Source: an uncultured Bacteroidales bacterium (GTDB taxonomy: Bacteria > Bacteroidota > Bacteroidia > Bacteroidales > UBA932). From it: a stretch of 6,164 nt of DNA. Location of the stretch: contig CAMJJZ010000064.1 in assembly GCA_946406275.1 (NCBI GenBank), positions 1-6,164 on the forward strand, given 5' to 3'. Below, one piece after another: positions 1 to 5,304 of this stretch. Each line of letters opens with the position of its first letter. Position 1 is the stretch's first letter. Both the position numbers and the translations under genes were made by a program. The notes beneath the pieces were generated by a model. It made no database searches, had not been told where the DNA came from, and saw nothing but the letters and a program-made list of their open reading frames with translations.

Positions 1-846
1 ATTGAAATCAAAAACGTTTCCAAGAACTTCGGGGAGAAGGTGGCACTGGACAATGTGTCGCTGAATATACCCGAGGGTTCTATCTTTGGCCTTCTGGGGC
101 CGAACGGAGCGGGTAAGTCCACGCTTATCCGTATCATCAACAGGATCACCATCGCCTCCGGCGGTCAGGTGTTCTTCAAGGGTCACCCCATCACCCAGGA
201 CGACGTTGCCGCAATAGGCTATCTCCCGGAGGAGCGCGGCCTTTACCGCAAGATGAAGGTAGGGGACCAGGCCATGTACCTTGCCCAGCTCAAGGGCATG
301 AGCGCCCAGGACGCCGCCTCGGAACTCAAGAAGTGGTTCGTCCGCTTCGAGATCCAGGACTGGTGGAACAAGAAGGTTGAGGAGCTTTCCAAGGGTATGG
401 CCCAGAAGCTCCAGTTCATCACCACGGTGGTGCACAGGCCTTCCCTCATGATTCTGGACGAGCCCTTCTCCGGCTTCGACCCCGTCAATGCGGAGCTCAT
501 CCGCAAGGAGATCCTCCGTCTCAAGGACGAGGGCGCAACCGTGATCCTCTCCACCCACAATATGGAGTCCGTAGAGGAACTCTGCGACCAGATTGCCCTC
601 ATCAACAAGGCAAAGCTCGTTGTTACCGGCGGCACGGATGAAATCCGTCACCGCTACGGCGAGGACAACGTAGAACTGGAATACACGGAGGGCGTAGAAC
701 GCCGCCAGGAAGTAGTTTCCCGCGACAAGGTGAACCAAAGGCTCACTGAGCTCATTGCCGCCGGCGTCAGGATCAACTCCTTCAAGGAGGTCGTCCCCCG
801 CATGAACGACATTTTCATCAAACTTGTAACTGAGGAGGAGGCATAG
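1..846 (+). CDS. ABC transporter ATP-binding protein, NatA/YhaQ type (5' end outside window)
   Basis: Cytoplasmic ATPase that would power the membrane partner encoded directly downstream. The frame is open from base 1, and the first codons (IEIKNVSKNFGEKVALDNVS) are a normal ABC N-terminus. The GTG at 40 is therefore an internal valine, and the true start lies just upstream, probably only a few codons away. Counting from base 1, Walker A is GPNGAGKST with Lys39; a YLPEERGLY segment follows at about residues 73-81 where many ABC proteins have a Q-loop; the signature is LSKGMAQK at 129-136; Walker B is LMILDEP with Asp153-Glu154; the H-loop is His186. The YLPEERG and LSKG variants and the C-terminal extension after about residue 205 (DUF4162-like) are known traits of the NatA/YhaQ family of drug or sodium exporters. 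The transported substrate cannot be read from sequence. It is probably the first visible gene of a four-gene operon. Confidence 0.93.
   Translation: MEIKNVSKNFGEKVALDNVSLNIPEGSIFGLLGPNGAGKSTLIRIINRITIASGGQVFFKGHPITQDDVAAIGYLPEERGLYRKMKVGDQAMYLAQLKGMSAQDAASELKKWFVRFEIQDWWNKKVEELSKGMAQKLQFITTVVHRPSLMILDEPFSGFDPVNAELIRKEILRLKDEGATVILSTHNMESVEELCDQIALINKAKLVVTGGTDEIRHRYGEDNVELEYTEGVERRQEVVSRDKVNQRLTELIAAGVRINSFKEVVPRMNDIFIKLVTEEEA
832..841 (+). promoter_or_regulatory. Purine-rich Shine-Dalgarno-like site for the permease gene
   Basis: GAGGAGGAGG ends 7 nt before the ATG at 849 and sits in the last codons of the ATPase gene, where it encodes Glu-Glu-Glu. It supports the start at 849. Many Bacteroidota make little use of such sites, and the repeated GAG codons could produce it by chance. 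The adjoining CATAGCTATG (842-851) is a 10-bp palindrome that contains both the stop and the start codon. Confidence 0.4.
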
Positions 847-848
847 CT

Positions 849-2255
849 ATGAACTTATCTAAACTTGGAATCATCATACGCAGGGAATACCTTAATAAGG
901 TAAAGAAGAAGAGTTTCCTCATTATCACTTTCCTTGCCCCTATCCTCTTCGCCGCAATCTGCATCCTTCCTTCCATCATCATGATGGGCACCAAGGAAGA
1001 GACCAAGAAAATCGGCGTTCTGGACCGCTCCGGCCTGGTTACCCCTTATCTTGAGAACAACGACGTCACGGAATACATCTTCCTTGAAGACGTAGATCCG
1101 GAGGTGGTCAAGACCAACCTCAAGGGATACGGAATAGACGTCCTTCTGAGCATTTCTGAGCTGGACACGGAGAACCGCACCGTCACAGCAGACTGCTACT
1201 CGGAAAAGCCCCTTGGCATGGATACCGGCTCGCTCATAGAGAACAGGATAAACGACGCCGTTGAGGCCTACCGCATAGAGTCCTACGGCATAGAGAACCT
1301 GGAAGAAATCATGGCCGGCGTCAAGTCCAATGTCCATCTGCACAGCTATACTGTAGACGAGTCCGGCAAGGAAACCATCTCTGAATCCGGCGTCTACATG
1401 GCTGTTTCCATGATTCTTGGAATGGCCCTGTACATGTTCATCGCCATATTCTCCGGCATGGTAATGAGCTCCGTCATAGAGGAGAAGAGCTCCCGCGTGG
1501 TGGAGGTCCTGGTATCGTCAGTGAAATCTACGGAACTCATGTTCGGAAAGATCATCGGCGTAGCCCTTGTTGCCCTTACGCAGTTCCTCCTCTGGATTGT
1601 TCTCACCCTTGCCATCCTGGCCGCGGCAATGGGCATTATGGGCAAGGATAAGCTTATGGGAATGATGGGAGATGACCAGACTGCACAGATGGCAGAGATG
1701 ATGGCCCCCGGTGTCAATGTTCCCGGTGCCACCGTAGACCTTGAAAGCGCTGCCGCCGCACTTACGGACACCACCGCAGTCGCAGCCGGCGAGCCCACTG
1801 GAATGCAGGCCATAATGGGCACCCTGAGTAACCTGAACGTTCCCCAGCTGGTAATATCCTTCCTGCTGTTCTTCATCTTCGGATACCTGCTGTATGCCTC
1901 CCTGTTCGCGGCAATCGGCTCCTCCGTGGAGAACGAGGGAGATTCCACTCAGCTGCAGCTCCCCGTGACCATCCCGCTGGTGCTGGGCTTCTTTGTGGCC
2001 CTGTATGCATTCAAGGCCCCGGGAAGCTCCCTGGTGTTCTGGTTCTCCATGATTCCTTTCACATCGCCTATCGTGATGCTTGCCCGCATACCGTTCGGCG
2101 TAGCCACCTGGGAACTTATCCTTTCCATCGCCCTCCTTATCCTCACATTCATTGGGTGTGCTTGGGCATCGGCAAAGATTTACAAGGTGGGCATCCTCAC
2201 TTACGGTAAAAAGTCTACGTTCAAGGACCTGTTTAAATGGCTCAAAATGAAATAA
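849..2255 (+). CDS. ABC transporter permease, NatB/YhaP (ABC-2 type) family
   Basis: A 468-residue integral inner-membrane protein, the expected partner of the upstream ATPase. Hydrophobic segments lie at about residues 22-46, 182-208, 233-263, 332-356, 372-390, 395-412 and 421-442. A soluble region of about 130 residues (47-180) between the first two would be extracytoplasmic. The segment EEKSSRVVEVLVSS at 211-224, followed by KSTELMFGKIIG, is typical of the ABC-2 exporter permeases in the NatB/YhaP group. The lysine-rich C-terminus should be cytoplasmic, which implies six full spans with one of the late segments re-entrant. Between spans three and four is a long low-complexity insert (about 264-330) with 8 Met among residues 261-285, followed by an Ala/Thr-rich stretch. 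The gene starts 2 nt after the ATPase stop and overlaps the next gene by 19 nt. Substrate unknown; sodium or drug export is known only for relatives. Confidence 0.9.
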   Translation: MNLSKLGIIIRREYLNKVKKKSFLIITFLAPILFAAICILPSIIMMGTKEETKKIGVLDRSGLVTPYLENNDVTEYIFLEDVDPEVVKTNLKGYGIDVLLSISELDTENRTVTADCYSEKPLGMDTGSLIENRINDAVEAYRIESYGIENLEEIMAGVKSNVHLHSYTVDESGKETISESGVYMAVSMILGMALYMFIAIFSGMVMSSVIEEKSSRVVEVLVSSVKSTELMFGKIIGVALVALTQFLLWIVLTLAILAAAMGIMGKDKLMGMMGDDQTAQMAEMMAPGVNVPGATVDLESAAAALTDTTAVAAGEPTGMQAIMGTLSNLNVPQLVISFLLFFIFGYLLYASLFAAIGSSVENEGDSTQLQLPVTIPLVLGFFVALYAFKAPGSSLVFWFSMIPFTSPIVMLARIPFGVATWELILSIALLILTFIGCAWASAKIYKVGILTYGKKSTFKDLFKWLKMK

Positions 2256-3115
2256 GACCGGCCCTTAACGCCGTTGTATGGGTTCTTCTGTTCCTTGGCG
2301 TGATGCTGGCAATCCGGCAGGCACGCCAGGGCAGAGCCCCGGAAATTTCCTGGCAGAGGGTGGCCATGGACGGTCACCGCACCGGCGCCCAGTGCGTTAC
2401 CGCGGAGAACGTGAGCACCGCCCTGGGAACCTTCACTGACGATGGCTACATCGCCCCCAACGGCACCGTTTTCCAGGAGGACAGCCCCGTCCCGGAGATA
2501 GCATCGGCCCTGATGGACGCGCAGCCCAGGCTTTCCGGCCTCAAGGTGGTGGTGGGCCACAGCGCGCGCATGATGATGAACCTCCGCACGGATCCGGACC
2601 TTCCCCTGGGCAACCTCTTTGCCGATATTCTCCGCGCCCGCGGCAGCAAGGACTTCAAGGTGCCCATGGACTTTGCGGTCACCAACTTTGGCGGCATCCG
2701 CTGCCCCATGCCGGAAGGCGCCATCACGCTTGAGGACATCCAGTCCATGTTCCCCTTCAAGAACTACATGTGCTATGTGCAGATGAAGGGGAGTAATTTG
2801 ATCAGGCTGCTGGAGCAACTGGCCGGGACCAAGGCCTTCCAGGCCGTTTCCGGCGTACGCGTGAAGGTCAAGGACCATCAGCTTGTTGAGGCGTTGATAG
2901 GTGGCAGGGAGATAGAGCCAAACAAGATCTACAACGTCACCACCATCGACTTCCTGCTGGATGGCGGAGACCGCATAGCAATTGGCGCACTGGCAGAGAA
3001 AGTAGTCCTCACGCATACCTTATTGAAGGATGTGATGCTGGATTACGTGAAAGAGTGCGAGGCAAAGGGTATTTTAGTTGAAGGAGCGGCCGACGGCCGT
3101 GTAGTAATGGAGTAG
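2237..3115 (+). CDS. 5'-nucleotidase C-terminal domain protein (stand-alone half)
   Basis: A 292-residue protein matching the C-terminal, substrate-specificity domain of 5'-nucleotidases and UshA-like enzymes, which holds the nucleoside part of the substrate. Visible motifs are PLGNLFAD (123-130), TNFGGIR (149-155), FPFKN (172-176), MKGSNLIRLLEQ (183-194) and DFLLDGGD (238-245), whose Phe239 precedes the family GGD. No metal-binding motif is present, so it should be inactive alone. The catalytic half is the next gene, 4 nt away. The start at 2237 lies inside the permease gene (19-nt overlap) with AAGGA at 2223-2227, suggesting translational coupling; the next in-frame Met is residue 23. Residues 12-26 are hydrophobic and could anchor the protein in the membrane, but there is no lipobox or clear cleavage site. 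Three arginines after the segment leave its orientation uncertain. Confidence 0.86.
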   Translation: MAQNEIRPALNAVVWVLLFLGVMLAIRQARQGRAPEISWQRVAMDGHRTGAQCVTAENVSTALGTFTDDGYIAPNGTVFQEDSPVPEIASALMDAQPRLSGLKVVVGHSARMMMNLRTDPDLPLGNLFADILRARGSKDFKVPMDFAVTNFGGIRCPMPEGAITLEDIQSMFPFKNYMCYVQMKGSNLIRLLEQLAGTKAFQAVSGVRVKVKDHQLVEALIGGREIEPNKIYNVTTIDFLLDGGDRIAIGALAEKVVLTHTLLKDVMLDYVKECEAKGILVEGAADGRVVME

Positions 3116-3119
3116 GCCT

Positions 3120-3980
3120 ATGAAAAAGAAAACATTACTGGTATTCGCATCGGTGATTGTGGTGCTTTTCGCCGCGGTGGGTTTCCTGGCCGGCAAGGCC
3201 ATCTTCTCCCGTAAGGCCACCATTACCATCCTGCATGTAAACGACACCCACAGCCAGCTTGAACCCATCCGTTCCGGAGAGTACGCCGGCATGGGCGGTG
3301 CCCTGGAGAGGGCCGCGTACATAGACAGCGTGCGCACGGCGGACGGCCGTGACAACGTGCTTGTCCTCCACGCCGGAGACTACTTCCAAGGAAGCGCCTA
3401 CTTCACGGAGTTTGGCGGAAACGTTGAGGTCCAGGACCTCAATGCAATAGGCTACGATGCCGTTACTCTTGGAAACCACGAGTTTGACAACGGCCTCGAA
3501 GCCCTTGGAGAGAAGCTTTCCTCACTGGAGTGCCCCGTAGTGGTCTGTAACTACGATTTCTCGCCCTTCGAGATTGGCAAGTACGTAAAGCCTTACGTGA
3601 TTGTTGAGAAGGCCGGAAAGAAGATTGGCATTGTTGGCGTGTTATGTAAATTGAAAGACATGGTGGCCGGCGACATCGCAGACCGCGTTCCGGAGTATGA
3701 CATGATTCCCACCGTGCAGAAGTACGTGGACCAGATCCGCAAGGAATGTGACCTGGTCATTGCCCTAACACACATTGGCTACACGGAGCACAACCCCGGC
3801 GACATTACCGACCCTCAGCTTGTTGCCGCCACCCGCGGCATAGACATAGTTGTGGGCGGCCACTCCCACACCTTCATGGAGGAGCCGGCCTGGGTCCCCA
3901 ACCTGGACGGAAAAAAAGTCCCCATCGTCCAAACCGGATGGATGGGGGCCTATATGGGTGAATTCAAAGTGAAGATATAG
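3120..3980 (+). CDS. Metallophosphatase, 5'-nucleotidase N-terminal domain protein (stand-alone catalytic half)
   Basis: A 286-residue calcineurin-like phosphoesterase of the 5'-nucleotidase/2',3'-cyclic phosphodiesterase type. The dimetal-site motifs are complete and in order: NDTH with Asp42 and His44, GDYFQGS with Asp87, GNHEFD with Asn119 and His120, His218 in LTHIGY, and GHSH with His248 and His250. It ends shortly after GHSH, where one-piece enzymes continue into the C-terminal domain; here that domain is the preceding gene. Residues 5-24 are a hydrophobic segment after KKK, an N-in/C-out signal anchor or signal peptide, so the enzyme should act in the periplasm. No lipobox is seen. The likely reaction is dephosphorylation of nucleotides for salvage, inferred from the family. 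The start follows the previous stop by 4 nt, with GGAG at 3109-3112. Its last coding stretch also holds the probable terminator of the opposing gene. Confidence 0.9.
   Translation: MKKKTLLVFASVIVVLFAAVGFLAGKAIFSRKATITILHVNDTHSQLEPIRSGEYAGMGGALERAAYIDSVRTADGRDNVLVLHAGDYFQGSAYFTEFGGNVEVQDLNAIGYDAVTLGNHEFDNGLEALGEKLSSLECPVVVCNYDFSPFEIGKYVKPYVIVEKAGKKIGIVGVLCKLKDMVAGDIADRVPEYDMIPTVQKYVDQIRKECDLVIALTHIGYTEHNPGDITDPQLVAATRGIDIVVGGHSHTFMEEPAWVPNLDGKKVPIVQTGWMGAYMGEFKVKI
3911..3949 (-). terminator. Probable intrinsic terminator of the aspartokinase-like gene
   Basis: Read on the - strand, CCCCATC (3947-3941) pairs perfectly with GATGGGG (3926-3920). Three more pairs (TCC/GGA) stack inside after a small internal loop, leaving a GGTTT apical loop. 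Two nucleotides after the stem come seven consecutive T (3917-3911). The stem begins about 34 nt beyond the stop codon of the - strand gene, which is the usual place. On the + strand there is no T-tract after the hairpin, so it is directional. The whole element lies within the coding sequence of the opposing metallophosphatase gene. Confidence 0.65.
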
Positions 3981-5228
3981 CTACTTCAGCAAAGCTACAG
4001 CCTTATCGACATCCTGTTCTGCGAGCACCAGGGAAATGGAGAGTTCCTCTCCGCCCTGGGCGCTTGCTATTATGCTGATGCCGGCTTCGCCAATCTTGCC
4101 GAAGACCTTGCCGGAAGTGCCGGGCACTTTGCGCATCTGGCTGCCGAACACGGTGACGATTCCTACGGCCTGATTCAGGACCACAACATCGTCCAGCGGG
4201 AGGAGCGGATTCTCTTCGAAAAGCTGCTTCAGGGCATCCAGGGCCAGTTGTTTGTCCCTGCTGCGGACGGCGAAGCTAATGCTGTATTCCGATGAAGTCT
4301 GTGCAATGAAACGCACGTTCACCTTTGCCGCGGCCATTGCGGAGAAGATGGACGATGACATACCCACCTTTCCCAGCAGACCAGTACCGTACACGGTGAT
4401 GAGGACAAGTTCCTTGTCTGCCACCACGGCCTGATTGTGCGAAGATCCGGAAGAGACTATGGTGCCCTCGAATGAAGGATCGTCAATGTCCTTTACCACG
4501 ATGGGAATGTTGGCATTCTTGGCGGGCCAGATGGCGGAGGATGCAAAGGGACGATGCTCTCCGGCGCAGTAGTGGGTGGCCTCGTCAAAGGTCATGGCCG
4601 TTACGTCATTGGCAATCTTTCCCTCTATATGGAATTCTATGCAGTCTGCGCCAACTGCGGCGGCAATGAGTGAAGACATAAGGTGTGAGCCGTCCTTGCC
4701 AACACGCACCACATATCCGCTGTGGAGGCGTCCGTAACCGCCGGAAATCACGATGGGGCCTTTCTCTTCCTTGAGGCGGGATTCCATCTGCTCCTTGGAG
4801 GCGGCCCAGTCAAAGTGCTGCTCCGTGAGGCAGAGCATGAGGGACGTACCGTCTATGAGGTTGCCGCCAACCTGCTGGTTCACGGCCTCCGCGCACAGGC
4901 GGGCGCATTTTGCCATCACATAGTCCTCAATAGCGTGAGGAGACGTTTGCACGTACATTCCTTCCCTGAGATAATACTCCACGGCAGAAAGAGTGCTTGC
5001 CACTTTCTCCTTGTATGCGGGGCCTGCGGCAACTGCCTCAAAGTAATCCTTTATGGCATCAAATTCTTCCTTGGCTGTTTTCTTTTCCACGATTGTCTTG
5101 CGGATGGCGTCCCTGAAAAGGGCTTCGACCTTCTTTTCCGGCCTTACAACGGCTATGGTTTCCTTGTCACAAAGAGCGGCGATGCTCTGGATTTTGTCCT
5201 GCCTCAGGAGGAATGACTTTACTATCAT
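3981..5228 (-). CDS. Degenerate aspartokinase-family protein with two ACT domains (possible pseudokinase)
   Basis: A 415-residue cytoplasmic protein. Residues 1 to about 260 follow the amino-acid kinase domain of aspartokinases: VISGGYG (160-166), GKDGSHLMSS (177-186), EFHIEG (198-203), WPAKNANIPIVVKD (234-247) and FEGTI (253-257). Two ACT domains follow at about 273-338 and 353-415. They resemble those of ThrA-type aspartokinase-homoserine dehydrogenases, with AQTSSEYSIS at 309-318, but no dehydrogenase domain is present. Canonical catalytic signatures are lost. KFGGTSV at the N-terminus is replaced by KSFLLRQ, GRGGSD by GKDGSH, and WTDVDG by EFHIEG. The frame is open throughout. An in-frame TGA two codons upstream rules out a longer N-terminus, and no KFGGTS is visible in other frames there. 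It may be a nonfunctional kinase kept as an amino-acid sensor or partner of a true aspartokinase, or a kinase of altered chemistry. Family membership is fairly certain; activity is doubtful. Confidence 0.82.
   Translation of the reverse strand: MIVKSFLLRQDKIQSIAALCDKETIAVVRPEKKVEALFRDAIRKTIVEKKTAKEEFDAIKDYFEAVAAGPAYKEKVASTLSAVEYYLREGMYVQTSPHAIEDYVMAKCARLCAEAVNQQVGGNLIDGTSLMLCLTEQHFDWAASKEQMESRLKEEKGPIVISGGYGRLHSGYVVRVGKDGSHLMSSLIAAAVGADCIEFHIEGKIANDVTAMTFDEATHYCAGEHRPFASSAIWPAKNANIPIVVKDIDDPSFEGTIVSSGSSHNQAVVADKELVLITVYGTGLLGKVGMSSSIFSAMAAAKVNVRFIAQTSSEYSISFAVRSRDKQLALDALKQLFEENPLLPLDDVVVLNQAVGIVTVFGSQMRKVPGTSGKVFGKIGEAGISIIASAQGGEELSISLVLAEQDVDKAVALLK
4028..4059. other. Strong stem-loop at the convergent gene junction
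   Basis: CCAGGG (4028-4033) pairs with CCCTGG (4054-4059), and inside it GGAGAG (4038-4043) pairs with CTCTCC (4047-4052) around a TTC loop, giving 12 pairs with an AAAT/G internal loop. It begins about 48 nt after the stop of the + strand operon. It could protect or help form that transcript's 3' end, but neither strand has a T-tract, so it is not a classic terminator. It lies in coding sequence and may be chance. Confidence 0.3.
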
Positions 5229-5246
5229 GGTTCAATGATTTAGTGC

Positions 5247-5255
5247 TTATCCACA
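5247..5255 (+). promoter_or_regulatory. Perfect DnaA box
   Basis: TTATCCACA is an exact match to the high-affinity DnaA-box consensus. It lies in the 76-nt gap between the divergent genes, with an A/T-rich stretch directly to its right. It overlaps the last bases of the putative -7 element for the - strand gene, so bound DnaA could block that promoter. No second box was found nearby, so this is not an origin. The function is inferred from sequence identity alone. Confidence 0.4.
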
Positions 5256-5261
5256 AATTTA
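5254..5261 (-). promoter_or_regulatory. Putative Bacteroidetes -7 element for the aspartokinase-like gene
   Basis: TAAATTTG on the - strand fits the Bacteroidetes consensus TAnnTTTG. Transcription would start near 5247-5249, giving a leader of about 20 nt before the ATG at 5228. No TTTG is found at the usual -33 distance. No Shine-Dalgarno sequence precedes the start codon. Confidence 0.4.
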
Positions 5262-5273
5262 CAAATAAATCCT

Positions 5274-5281
5274 TAACTTTG
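5274..5281 (+). promoter_or_regulatory. yicC: Putative Bacteroidetes -7 element for yicC
   Basis: TAACTTTG matches TAnnTTTG. The transcript would begin near 5287-5289, leaving a leader of only about 17 nt before the ATG at 5305. A matching -33 TTTG is not seen. The leader includes a weak stem-loop (CAAAAA at 5287-5292 with TTTTTG at 5297-5302, loop CGCA) next to the start codon, and there is no Shine-Dalgarno sequence. Confidence 0.45.
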
Positions 5282-5304
5282 TACGGCAAAAACGCATTTT
5301 TGAT

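Noticed and set aside
784..804. AAGGAGGT followed 10 nt later by an in-frame ATG inside the ATPase gene, as if an internal start.
   Set aside because: It would make only a peptide of about 14 residues from the end of the ATPase. The bases encode ordinary Lys-Glu-Val codons.
2201..3016. A 271-codon open frame on the - strand opposite the nucleotidase C-terminal half.
   Set aside because: His/Gly/Val-rich composition without recognisable domains, and it lies opposite a gene with clear family motifs.
3087..3100. Two tandem CGGCCG palindromes near the end of the nucleotidase C-terminal half gene, with GACGGCCGTG repeated at 3342-3351.
   Set aside because: Both copies encode Asp-Gly-Arg with preferred codons; there is no further similarity around them, so coincidence is enough.
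3911..3961. Heptamer A_AAA_AAA in the metallophosphatase frame followed by a hairpin, resembling a -1 ribosomal frameshift site.
   Set aside because: The -1 frame reaches TGA at 3959-3961 and would only replace the last 20 residues with 14 others. The spacer to the hairpin is just 2 nt. The same elements are better explained as the opposing gene's terminator.
5247..5281. A replication origin, from the DnaA box and adjoining A/T-rich stretch.
   Set aside because: Only one box is present and no origin-linked gene such as dnaA is in the window.
5229..5304. Possibility that the aspartokinase-like gene lost its KFGGTS start through a frameshift or a wrong start.
   Set aside because: An in-frame TGA lies two codons upstream of the ATG, and no reading frame of the gap encodes anything like KFGGTS.
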